A stretch of DNA of 27,183 nt from Mnemiopsis leidyi (Eukaryota > Ctenophora > Tentaculata > Lobata > Bolinopsidae). This document shows positions 24,801-27,183 of this stretch, piece after piece; the first letter of the stretch is position 1; each line of letters starts with the position of its first letter. The stretch is taken from assembly GCA_000226015.1 (NCBI GenBank), contig JH153009.1, positions 29,676-56,858 of the forward strand, given 5' to 3'. The notes beneath the pieces are model-generated. The model made no database searches. It was not told the DNA's origin and saw only the letters and a program-made list of their open reading frames with translations. A program made the translations under genes and the position numbers.

Positions 24801-27183
24801 TTGTCCACTCTTCTCGTCAACCTTCAGGTAGCGTGTCTTCTTTCTTCCCGTCTTTATTCTCTAGTATTTACTTGTACAGTAAATCTTCCCCGCACCGTCT
24901 AGAAACCGTTAAATGGTCCTGAGCTGGAATTTCCAAGGTTCGGTTAATCTGTAAATTCTGTTAGTCTTGATGCAGCTTGTCTACATTTTGACGGTTTTTA
25001 TGAAGGGTGTGTAGCAATTCAAAACATTTACTTGTGTTTGACTCACACTATAACCCCAGGTATAAAGACAGGATGTACGCTAAACAACGGAGGATGTTCT
25101 CATCTCTGTTTTGCTAAACCGGACATGAGCAGAAGGTGTGGCTGTTCTTCTCACTTTGTCCTGAACGAGGATGGGGTGTCTTGTATAGGTGGGTCGTTAG
25201 GTTCAGTTACTGTTGAGTTAAATTATAAAGGTTGTTTTCTGTTTAGAAAAAATCGCTTAGTTTCTTGCTTAAATCTCAAAGCTCTTATTAAACTAGTGAC
25301 CCTCAACCGACAGAAATTCCACTAGAAATTCAAACGAAAGTCGAAACTAGAATTTGTAACATTGTAACCGATAACCAAAGTCCATTTAAACTTCTCTCTT
25401 CCAGAACCCGATCACAGACTGCTGATTGCACGTGGACAAGAATTGCTGCACGTGGTGCTCGACCCCACCAACGTTACCAACGTTTTGTCACAGACTGTCC
25501 TTCCCATCGGGAATATCACGGGCATTGTCGCCTTCGACTTCCACATCGTAGAAAAACGGTATTTTGATTTCATAGTTTTGTTCAGTTATGATATACGATT
25601 TGAAATATCTGTTTGCTTGCTTTGTAAATTAAGGAGAATACGATTTCAGAAGAAAGAAACTGAATCTTTAATTGAATTATTTTTAAATTAACAAGAAATA
25701 GGTGGTTGAATAAGCAGGTAGTTGAATTATAAGTTAGTCTCATTTTTAACTCAAAAGTATCTCAATTCAATTTCCTGATACTTCTCTAACTGACGATTTC
25801 TCTAGTCATTCTTCTTCTAGTGTCCAAGTCAGCTGGATATTGCCTTAGGTCCGTTTTTGCTTACTCACCCTATTCTTACAGCTTCCAATCGTCGTAACTG
25901 AATCTTGACTTGGGGTTCTGAACTTTAGACCTCTCAATTCGTTAAATCCCTAGGGATTTAGACCTGGCATATGACGCTAGCACTAAACACTTAGCTAATC
26001 AGTGTTTTGTTGAAACTGAATACCGAGACTCGTCATTATTTTCTTTGCGCCTTGGGTGATGCTCTTGTAAACTTAGCTCCTACTGGAATCTCAATGAAAT
26101 TGTCTTTGGTTTTCTTCAGATAACTAGAAATAGGACCCGGTGGCTGGAAGCTCTCACAACTAGTTAAGTAATGTCTAATTAAGTACTCACTCAAATATTT
26201 ATTAGAAAACATCGATCCACATCTGCAGGCTGATTGTAGGGGACACGTTCAGTAACCAGATAGCTAGCTACAACTTGGACGGTACAGGGAAAGTCGTCCT
26301 TGCCGAGGGAGGGATGGAGAGTGTTGACGGTCTGGCGGTCGACTGGATATCCGGCAATGTCTTCTGGACCAACGGTGGAGAGGTCTCAGGTATAACCTCG
26401 GCTCAGTGTTATAGTATTGGATTTGAGTCTACCTTCTAGACAACCCTTAATTACTTATAGCTTCACGTCTGTCGGAGATTTGTAGTTTGTACACTACTAC
26501 GTCATTACCGAACAATCAAAGCAGATTTCTCCATTTCTACCACTGACTGACTTTGAACAATGAAGACTTCGTTACAGGAACAATTGAAGTAGTCGACGGT
26601 AAAGGAACAGCCAGGAAAGTGATCGTTTCGGACAATCTCGAGAAACCTAGAGCTATCGCCCTCGATCCGGTGGTGGGGTAAGTAACTAACTACTGCCTTG
26701 TTACCATGGTTATTGCTAAGTAACTTTGCTTTGTGATCACTGGTTACTTACTACTGCCTTGTTACCATGGTTATTGCTAAGTAACTTTGCTTGGTGGTTA
26801 CTGGTTACTAACTACTGCCTTGTTACCATGGTTATTGCTTAGTTACTTTGCTTTGTGGTTACTGGTTACTTACCTGCTGTGATAGTTGCTCCTCTTTTAT
26901 ATCATTTTAATCTAACGAAATTGCCAACCTACCAATTACCCATCTAACGGGCTAGCAATCTGCCCGTCATGCAATAATTCTTCTCTTTCACATGACAACT
27001 CAGTACTCACTCGCCACATGACAACTTACACGTGCACATGACAACTTACACGTGCACATGACAACTTACTCGTGCACATGACAACTTACACGTGCACATG
27101 ACAACTTACACGTGCACATGACAACTAACACGCCACATGACAACTTACACGTGCTCATGACAACTTACACGTGCACATGACAA
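847..27183 (+). CDS. LRP-like multi-propeller receptor with lectin and Apple-like inserts (55 exons, 3' partial)
   Basis: This is a large extracellular receptor or matrix protein built from EGF-like domains and YWTD (LDLR class B) beta-propellers. In the family such arrays bind secreted ligands or mediate endocytosis. I assigned 55 exons with GT-AG borders; the phases agree at every junction, giving about 2,180 codons with no stop. Order: signal peptide (1-16), EGFs (about 17-100), propeller 1 (about 100-374), beta-rich and Apple-like insert (375-575), EGF (576-628), propeller 2 (629-950), SUEL lectin (951-1040), EGF (to 1084), propeller 3 (to 1357), two EGFs (to 1439), propeller 4 (to 1696), EGF (to 1746), propeller 5 (to 1998), EGF (to 2041), propeller 6 (to 2179, open). 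Any transmembrane segment or cytoplasmic tail would lie beyond the right edge. Seen: frame and motifs. Known: the domain families. Inferred: receptor role. Small border shifts are possible at weak donors (18777, 21226). Confidence 0.88.
1161..1360. repeat. 33-bp minisatellite, six copies, just upstream of exon 2
   Basis: Six 33-bp units with core CACAACAACCCAAACAG end 12 bp before the exon 2 acceptor (1371-1372). Every unit ends in CCCAAACAG, a weak acceptor look-alike. The open frames on both strands here ([15 protein letters not shown] repeats) are artefacts of the 33-bp period. The rest of intron 1 (896-1160) shows nothing notable. Confidence 0.95.
1373..1924 (+). CDS. Exons 2-3: two EGF-like domains and lead-in to propeller 1
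   Basis: Exon 2 (1373-1549, phase 1-1) encodes an LRP-type EGF domain starting [14 protein letters not shown], with spacing C-x-C after PDGVK, then a second one starting [14 protein letters not shown]. Exon 3 (1755-1924) completes the second EGF ([12 protein letters not shown] to the Cys in SACVQ) and runs into [17 protein letters not shown], which matches the first strand of a YWTD propeller (the 'LLxxxxxxIRRLDL' type opening). NGGC with a following hydrophobic-Cys is the hallmark of EGF domains flanking LRP propellers. The domains sit directly after the signal peptide; no LDLR class A modules precede them. Confidence 0.9.
2180..2370. repeat. Degenerate tandem repeat upstream of exon 4
   Basis: Four or more imperfect copies built on TTACTGACTTACGCTGACTT and TATTAATGTAAGT occupy the 3' half of intron 3. 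Spacing varies (about 40-60 bp). The array ends about 15 bp before the exon 4 acceptor. The first half of the intron (1925-2180) is plain AT-rich sequence. Confidence 0.8.
2385..4185 (+). CDS. Exons 4-10: YWTD beta-propeller 1
   Basis: Exons: 2385-2477, 2679-2784, 2933-3035, 3249-3361, 3529-3635, 3786-3863, 4059-4185. Successive blades carry recognisable YWTD variants: [72 protein letters not shown] and [14 protein letters not shown]. Blade-connecting motifs [17 protein letters not shown] and GLGWPNGL are typical of LDLR class B repeats. The last exon ends [18 protein letters not shown], corresponding to the propeller's closing strand before an EGF. Several exon borders fall between blades, with phases 0, 1 and 2 mixed. 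It is one of the better-conserved propellers in the protein, so it is a reasonable candidate for ligand binding (inference). Confidence 0.9.
4186..4496. other. Intron 10 with short palindromes
   Basis: No coding sequence. Holds a GTGCAC-rich patch (about 4211-4238) and a perfect 9-bp stem with a 6-nt loop at 4387-4410 (CCGCCGTTT paired with AAACGGCGG). Confidence 0.7.
4497..4994 (+). CDS. Exons 11-12: beta-rich insert module of uncertain family
   Basis: Exons 4497-4606 and 4835-4994 encode about 90 residues after propeller 1, where an EGF would be expected. It starts [18 protein letters not shown] and continues with alternating hydrophobic strands such as [28 protein letters not shown] and [11 protein letters not shown]. 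The layout (strand, '[16 protein letters not shown]', spacer, 'FFYISHG') faintly resembles the Methyltransf_FA/FAMeT-like beta domain found in some invertebrate extracellular proteins, but the classic IGGWxNTxSxIR motif is not present, so I leave it unassigned. It enters in phase 1 and its last exon ends in phase 1, and it continues directly into the Apple-like module. The donor at 4994 is GGTG|GTAAGT and is followed within 16 bases by a 21-bp minisatellite. Confidence 0.75.
5011..5140. repeat. 21-bp array of CRE plus E-box sites
   Basis: Six 21-bp units start 16 bp after the exon 12 donor. Each contains TGACGTCACGTG, a perfect palindromic cAMP-response element (TGACGTCA at 5012, 5033, 5054, 5075, 5096, 5117) overlapping a perfect E-box (CACGTG). 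The first four have a GTGTTGTGA spacer, the last two ATATTGTGA. Known: TGACGTCA binds bZIP and CACGTG binds bHLH factors. Whether this array is active is not shown. Confidence 0.93.
5456..5541. repeat. Imperfect 86-bp hairpin in intron 12
   Basis: The arm starting GGTGCTCACCCGACAC pairs with the arm ending GCTGTGAGCACCCC, and the inner parts (CAATCGCC.. and ..GGCATTGG) also pair imperfectly around a small loop near AAAATC. It could be a relic of a small inverted-repeat element or a hairpin RNA. The surrounding 5141-5897 contains a 183-codon open frame with no recognisable domain; I do not call it a gene. Confidence 0.6.
5898..6535. repeat. About ten copies of a 62-64 bp unit ending at the exon 13 acceptor
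   Basis: Each unit holds GTAGATTTACTACAGTAACC, the palindrome GTTACCATGG or GTAACCATGGTAAC, AGCGCTAAAGTAACT and usually CCACAGTATATCACAC. The last unit runs directly into exon 13: its CTCCACAG is the functional acceptor and TATG the first exon bases. Earlier units repeat CTCCACAG|TAT, so several acceptor copies precede the real one. Confidence 0.93.
6536..8315 (+). CDS. Exons 13-15: Apple/PAN-like cysteine module (GVTY...SWL)
   Basis: Exons 6536-6643, 6963-7094 and 8223-8315, all phase 1-1. The protein reads [13 protein letters not shown], then [20 protein letters not shown], then [11 protein letters not shown] and [10 protein letters not shown]. The pattern Cys, aromatic 'GxYLxGY', AKxxC, C-x-GVTY, 'TLRxG', 'E-SWL..C' matches an Apple/PAN-like module I know as recurrent in invertebrate secreted and membrane proteins. 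The tail in exon 15 ([20 protein letters not shown]) is a further beta-rich stretch. Because the whole insert (exons 11-15) starts and ends in phase 1, it has the form of a module gained by exon shuffling. The frame choice for exon 13 is fixed by the phase of its neighbours and by the cysteines; another open frame there reads YVIRGTVGS and does not splice in frame. Confidence 0.72.
6644..6962. other. Intron 13
   Basis: AT-rich intron of 319 bp, with open frames on both strands but no domain or splice-compatible exon. Nothing further seen. Confidence 0.7.
7095..7796. other. First part of intron 14
   Basis: No coding sequence. Holds two CACCATGGTG palindromes (7582-7591 and 7602-7611) within a short direct repeat with GTTGTCATTA. 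Otherwise plain AT-rich intron. Confidence 0.65.
7797..7850. repeat. Two tandem copies with ATCGTACGAT palindrome
   Basis: GCTGAGATCGTACGATTTAT and a near copy follow each other about 30 bp apart; each contains the 10-bp palindrome ATCGTACGAT. Nothing coding. Confidence 0.8.
8019..8195. repeat. 20-bp E-box minisatellite before exon 15
   Basis: About nine units of roughly 20 bp built on CACGTGCTACTTGTAAGTT end about 25 bp before the exon 15 acceptor. Each keeps the E-box CACGTG or a one-base variant. Later units shorten to CACGTGCTACTTTAGGT. A final TCACGTGAC follows at about 8196. Confidence 0.93.
8481..8710. repeat. 230-bp inverted repeat (fold-back element)
   Basis: The left arm begins GTTGATTTTCTCTGTAGAC and the right arm ends with its complement, GTCTACAGAGAAAATCAAC. 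The arms meet at a perfect palindromic centre around 8607 (GAAAGTATTAGA / TCTAATACTTTC). The left arm is about 23 bp longer because of an extra segment near 8542-8565. It resembles a MITE-like fold-back element. It lies between exon 15 and the nested gene, so it could separate the two units; that is speculation. Confidence 0.92.
8711..9057 (-). other. 3' side of the nested gene, end unresolved
   Basis: If the donor at 9057-9052 is used, the last exon of the nested gene should lie here on the minus strand. A candidate acceptor (CATTTCCAG) near 8872 would give a stop within two codons; I see no clear poly(A) signal, so I do not call the exon. Confidence 0.35.
9058..10109 (-). CDS. Nested antisense gene: small secreted CCP-domain protein
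   Basis: Read on the minus strand, exon 1 (10109-10064) gives [15 protein letters not shown], a signal peptide, then donor GCAAG|GTAAGA. Exon 2 (9887-9441) encodes about 149 residues: [66 protein letters not shown] and [13 protein letters not shown]. This looks like a recurrent extracellular beta module, but I cannot name it. Exon 3 (9246-9058, 189 nt, phase 1-1) encodes a Sushi/CCP domain: [29 protein letters not shown]. The ATAC|GTGAGT donor at 9057-9052 suggests at least one more exon; if it is unused, translation runs on to a TAA at 8954. The gene lies wholly inside intron 15 of the receptor. CCP proteins often act in adhesion or complement-like recognition; that is only an inference here. 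Confidence 0.75.
10110..11000. other. Rest of intron 15, upstream of the nested gene
   Basis: AT-rich sequence that should hold the promoter of the nested minus-strand gene and the 3' end of receptor intron 15. I see no coding exon, repeat array or clear core promoter element. Confidence 0.5.
11001..11159 (+). CDS. Exon 16: EGF-like domain after the insert
   Basis: The exon is phase 1-1, with a donor reading TGTG|GTGAGT. It begins with a linker, [16 protein letters not shown], which resembles the end-of-propeller linker of LRPs, and then [18 protein letters not shown] and [16 protein letters not shown], a standard six-cysteine LRP EGF domain. In ordinary LRPs this EGF would follow propeller 1 directly; here about 200 residues of insert (exons 11-15) sit between them. 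The intron before it is the longest in the window (2.7 kb) and hosts the antisense nested gene. Confidence 0.9.
11344..15689 (+). CDS. Exons 17-25: YWTD-type beta-propeller 2 (divergent)
   Basis: Exons: 11344-11435, 12550-12642, 12802-12883, 13099-13158 (possible cassette), 14110-14230, 14543-14629, 14780-14902, 15077-15243, 15548-15689. Blade signatures: [16 protein letters not shown] (opening strand), [86 protein letters not shown] and [18 protein letters not shown], closing with [17 protein letters not shown] itself is degenerate in most blades, so calcium/ligand-like surfaces may differ from propeller 1. The acceptor of 12550 lies at the end of a 64-bp tandem array. In 12802 the reading frame requires the acceptor at 12800-12801, not the earlier AG at about 12760. 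Confidence 0.85.
11436..12175. other. Intron 17 with a GC-richer E-box patch
   Basis: Mostly AT-rich, but 11800-12010 is GC-richer and contains TCACGTGA at 11859 and 11936 (77 bp apart) and GGCGGGAAAA (an E2F-like site) near 11957. No coding sequence. It could be an intronic regulatory patch. Confidence 0.5.
12176..12549. repeat. 59-64 bp tandem array that copies the exon 18 acceptor
   Basis: Six units (starts near 12176, 12240, 12304, 12368, 12432, 12491) hold GTACTATGTCC, GATCCTTCACTAACTTTA and the tract CTTTCCTTATCAG. The last CTTTCCTTATCAG (ending 12549) is the acceptor of exon 18, and exon 18 starts CTAGTCC, like the unit start CCAGTAC. The tract is a good polypyrimidine-AG acceptor in the last four units; the first two end differently (CTTTCCCTAAGAG in the first). 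Confidence 0.93.
13042..13085. repeat. Two tandem hairpins before exon 20
   Basis: CGTCGTC-TT-GACGACG at 13042-13057 and CGTCGTC-CT-GACGACG at 13070-13085 are two perfect 7-bp palindromic stems, 28 bp apart. They end 13 nt before the exon 20 start, between branch-point region and acceptor, so in RNA they could hide the 3' splice site. Confidence 0.85.
13099..13158 (+). CDS. Exon 20: 60-nt frame-neutral exon, probable cassette duplicate
   Basis: A 60-nt stretch bounded by ATTCAG| and |GTAGGT, phase 1 on both sides, encodes [19 protein letters not shown]. This is an LDLR class B 'RAxxDGSxPRxV' segment. The preceding exon ends with the equivalent segment, [19 protein letters not shown], so with both included the blade would hold two copies in a row and no YWTD strand between them. 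Skipping it leaves the frame intact and gives a normal blade. I infer a recent duplication of the exon 19 3' half, used as an optional exon. It may also be a decaying duplicate that is never spliced in. Two short hairpins lie within 57 nt upstream. Confidence 0.6.
13159..14109. other. Intron 20, long AT-rich intron
   Basis: 950 bp with no supported coding sequence, repeat or site. It is the second-longest plain intronic stretch of the receptor. Confidence 0.7.
14431..14515. repeat. C-rich 12-bp-like repeat before exon 22
   Basis: About eight short units of CCCTGCCCCAAC / CCCTGCCCCAGC form a pyrimidine-rich run that ends about 25 bp before the exon 22 acceptor. It may serve as an unusual polypyrimidine tract. 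The first part of intron 21 (14231-14430) shows nothing. Confidence 0.85.
15244..15547. other. Intron 24
   Basis: No coding sequence. Just before the acceptor there is a short run of AGTAACCA units (about 15508-15534), related to the GTAACCATGG motif of the 5898-6535 array. Confidence 0.6.
15887..16448 (+). CDS. Exons 26-27: SUEL/galactose-binding lectin domain
   Basis: Exons 15887-15994 and 16316-16448, finished by the first residues of exon 28. The protein starts [20 protein letters not shown], the usual SUEL opening (acidic residue, C, hydrophobic-x-C, G-x-I), then [36 protein letters not shown] and finally ILEVLWEC, equivalent to the conserved C, 'C.Gk.sC.v.v', 'PC.g..kyL.V.Y.C' pattern of the rhamnose/galactose-binding lectin family. 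The usual YGR of the sugar site is replaced by VFT in SASVFTSPH, so carbohydrate binding could be altered. The family binds L-rhamnose or D-galactose on glycoconjugates. It sits between propeller 2 and its following EGF. Borders are phase 2 in, phase 0 inside, so it was not gained as a simple symmetric module. Confidence 0.82.
15995..16315. other. Intron 26 inside the lectin domain
   Basis: No coding sequence. The 3' end (16250-16300) is an A/T palindromic stretch of repeated AAATTTAAATTT-like units, just before the acceptor CTCTTGCAG. Confidence 0.65.
16659..16818 (+). CDS. Exon 28: end of lectin plus EGF-like domain
   Basis: The exon starts in phase 0 with ILEVLWEC, the last strand of the SUEL lectin, and runs into [19 protein letters not shown] and [19 protein letters not shown], a cysteine-rich EGF-like unit ending at donor TATC|GTAAGT. 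That one exon joins the lectin's last strand to the EGF argues that the two have been together for some time. The NET and NTC positions include one potential N-glycosylation sequon (NET). Confidence 0.85.
16921..18777 (+). CDS. Exons 29-34: degenerate beta-propeller 3
   Basis: Exons 16921-17033, 17176-17320, 17492-17745, 17919-18027, 18264-18336, 18653-18777. The first contains [20 protein letters not shown], the opening strand of a propeller. Later blades read [71 protein letters not shown] and [18 protein letters not shown]. The six-blade rhythm of hydrophobic strands and 'AVD' loops is kept, but YWTD has almost vanished. Exon 31 is the longest coding exon in the window (254 nt) and seems to fuse two blades. 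Exon 33 ends within a 30-bp tandem repeat that copies its own donor. The donor of exon 34 (CAGG|GTTCGT) is weak; it was chosen because the phase fits exon 35. Confidence 0.8.
17852..17911. repeat. 15-bp repeat, four copies, before exon 32
   Basis: Four 15-bp units of the type CATGACAACTGTCAC end 7 bp before the acceptor CTCTCAG (17912-17918). They form the polypyrimidine-poor 3' end of intron 31. The unit CATGACAACT is also the core of the array at 26983-27183. Confidence 0.88.
18312..18491. repeat. 30-bp array, six copies, that copies the exon 33 donor
   Basis: The last 25 nt of exon 33 plus the donor are repeated six times, each unit ending ATTCCAGACAAGTAAG. Perfect GTAAGT donors therefore occur at 18337, 18367, 18397, 18427, 18457 and 18487. 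Only the first keeps the frame: reading on gives Lys then TAA, so use of any later donor inserts a stop codon. One unit has CTCTTTAA for CACTTCAA. Confidence 0.96.
18778..19105. other. Intron 34
   Basis: No supported feature apart from a triple TTGTATTCC-like repeat close to the acceptor (about 19066-19095). Confidence 0.6.
19106..19642 (+). CDS. Exons 35-36: two EGF-like domains
   Basis: Exon 35 (19106-19219, phase 1-1) encodes [20 protein letters not shown] followed by [16 protein letters not shown]. Exon 36 (19511-19642, phase 1-1) encodes [18 protein letters not shown] and [17 protein letters not shown]. Both have EGF cysteine spacing, and the second carries the LRP-type NGGC. The first seems to lack the usual leading Cys pair and may be a shortened EGF. 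A NVT sequon lies in the second. They separate propellers 3 and 4. Confidence 0.87.
19817..21456 (+). CDS. Exons 37-43: beta-propeller 4 (divergent)
   Basis: Exons 19817-19914, 20127-20238, 20346-20435, 20559-20649, 20829-20963, 21086-21226, 21353-21456. Opening strand: [20 protein letters not shown]. Blades: [80 protein letters not shown] and [15 protein letters not shown], closing with [13 protein letters not shown]. '[10 protein letters not shown]' and 'ATNKVYWTN' are clear class B strands; others are worn. The donor of 21226 (GACGG|GTTTGT) is weak but is the only one giving phase 2 for exon 43. Confidence 0.83.
21581..21730 (+). CDS. Exon 44: EGF-like domain and start of propeller 5
   Basis: Phase 1-1 exon. 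It encodes [20 protein letters not shown] and [18 protein letters not shown], an EGF-like unit with the usual C-x-C centre and a terminal Cys, then PLLLVSG, the first strand of the next propeller. The 'NGGC' of other LRP EGFs is replaced here by NFGC. Confidence 0.87.
21731..22110. other. Intron 44
   Basis: No coding sequence. An imperfect direct repeat (TGTATGTTTGTGT ... GTCTGTAGCTTAGCTTGGAAA-like segments, about 21729-21800 and 21838-21910) suggests an old local duplication. Confidence 0.5.
22111..24827 (+). CDS. Exons 45-51: YWTD beta-propeller 5 (canonical)
   Basis: Exons 22111-22208, 22437-22535, 22698-22836, 22986-23075, 23285-23421, 24275-24348, 24709-24827. It is the best-preserved propeller: [80 protein letters not shown] and [14 protein letters not shown], closing with [17 protein letters not shown]. 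The spacing of YWTD, LDG and KPRGI/WPNSL loops is almost textbook for LRP ligand-binding propellers. The intron between the fifth and sixth exons (23422-24274) carries the promoter-like cluster and the cloverleaf repeat. Confidence 0.93.
23508..23582. repeat. Two-copy 37-bp direct repeat in intron 49
   Basis: ATGTCTAAGGAGATGTTTTA and the following TAGTAGCC(A/T)TAAGGAA occur twice in tandem with one or two differences. No function suggested. Confidence 0.85.
23941..24090 (+). promoter_or_regulatory. Intronic promoter-like cluster: CCAAT, TCACGTGA, TATA
   Basis: Within intron 49 there are TCACGTGA at 23941 and 24024, CCAATCA at 23971 and 24002, inverted CCAAT (ATTGG) at 24048 and TTTTATATAGAATAAAG at 24072-24088. 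This order (upstream boxes, then a TATA-like element about 25-50 bp after the last) is that of a core promoter. It could drive a short receptor transcript from exon 50, or belong to the adjacent inverted-repeat element. It is not proof of a start site. Confidence 0.4.
24075..24260. repeat. DNA cloverleaf: outer inverted repeat with three hairpins
   Basis: Outer arms TATATAGAATAAAGAC.. (24075-24108) and ..CATCTTTATTCTATATA (24224-24258) pair over about 34 bp with a few mismatches. Between them lie three hairpins in a row: AAATAACACAC/GTGTGTTATTT (24111-24151), GAATAATACAC/GTGTATTATTC (24154-24187) and AACATAACG/CGTTATGTT (24189-24219). Each hairpin has an 9-11 bp perfect stem and a GC-richer head. 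It ends 17 bp before the exon 50 acceptor. Confidence 0.9.
24349..24708. other. Intron 50
   Basis: Plain AT-rich intron; no feature I can support. Confidence 0.65.
25060..25188 (+). CDS. Exon 52: EGF-like domain
   Basis: Phase 1-1 exon encoding [20 protein letters not shown] and [17 protein letters not shown], a complete LRP-type EGF with NGGCSHLC. It follows propeller 5 directly, the standard propeller-EGF pairing. The donor is ATAG|GTGGGT. Confidence 0.93.
25405..26677 (+). CDS. Exons 53-55: beta-propeller 6, incomplete at window edge
   Basis: Exons 25405-25558, 26229-26389, 26578-26677. Opening strand [18 protein letters not shown]; then [50 protein letters not shown] and [14 protein letters not shown]. 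The motifs follow blade order (LDG, DGLAVDW, FWTN, KPRAI), so about half of the propeller is present. The donor GG|GTAAGT at 26677 ends in phase 2 and the next exon is outside the window. Confidence 0.9.
25559..26228. other. Intron 53
   Basis: 670 bp of AT-rich intron. An open frame runs on from exon 53 to about 25691 but has no domain content after the donor. Nothing else seen. Confidence 0.65.
26684..26870. repeat. 61-bp tandem repeat, three copies, at the exon 55 donor
   Basis: Three 61-bp units starting CTACTGCCTTGTTACCATGG and containing GCTAAGTAACTTTGCTT begin within 10 bp of the donor GG|GTAAGTAACT. The unit's own CTAAGTAACTT echoes the donor sequence, so this array may also have arisen around the splice site. 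Confidence 0.92.
26983..27183. repeat. 20-bp minisatellite with E-box, runs off the edge
   Basis: Ten or so 20-bp units of CACATGACAACTTACACGTG reach the end of the window. Most carry CACGTG; one or two have CTCGTG or CGCCACATG variants. The array probably approaches exon 56, which is outside the window. Confidence 0.93.

Overview
The window is animal (invertebrate metazoan) nuclear DNA. It has many short GT-AG introns, AT-rich introns around exons of more balanced base composition, several minisatellites, and exons that encode extracellular modules. Nothing in it is bacterial. I cannot name the species; short introns, a lectin-bearing LRP-like receptor and an Apple-like module suggest an invertebrate.

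Nearly the whole window is one plus-strand gene for a giant secreted or membrane receptor-like protein of the LDL-receptor-related (LRP) type. I traced 55 coding exons by hand, from a signal-peptide exon at 847-895 to an exon ending at 26677. The reading frame is continuous across every junction I assigned, about 2,180 codons, and the gene runs off the right edge. Order of modules: signal peptide; two EGF-like domains; YWTD propeller 1; an insert of a beta-rich module plus an Apple/PAN-like cysteine module; EGF; propeller 2; an SUEL/galactose-binding lectin domain; EGF; propeller 3; two EGFs; propeller 4; EGF; propeller 5; EGF; propeller 6 (incomplete). No LDL-receptor class A repeats occur before propeller 1. 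The lectin and Apple-like inserts are not part of the vertebrate LRP architectures I know.

The largest intron (8316-11000) holds a nested minus-strand gene (about 10109 down to 9058). It encodes a small secreted protein with a signal peptide, a roughly 150-residue module I cannot name, and a Sushi/CCP domain. The same intron holds a 230-bp inverted repeat.

The non-coding part is unusual. Many introns carry 15-64 bp tandem repeats that touch or include the splice sites. One array copies a 5' splice site six times (18312-18491), one copies a 3' splice site several times (12176-12549), and one copies the sequence around another 3' splice site (5898-6535). Several arrays are built on CACGTG, and one on TGACGTCACGTG. 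An intron at 23422-24274 contains a promoter-like cluster followed by a DNA 'cloverleaf': an outer inverted repeat enclosing three hairpins. A 60-nt frame-neutral exon (13099-13158), preceded by two hairpins, looks like a cassette exon duplicated from its neighbour.
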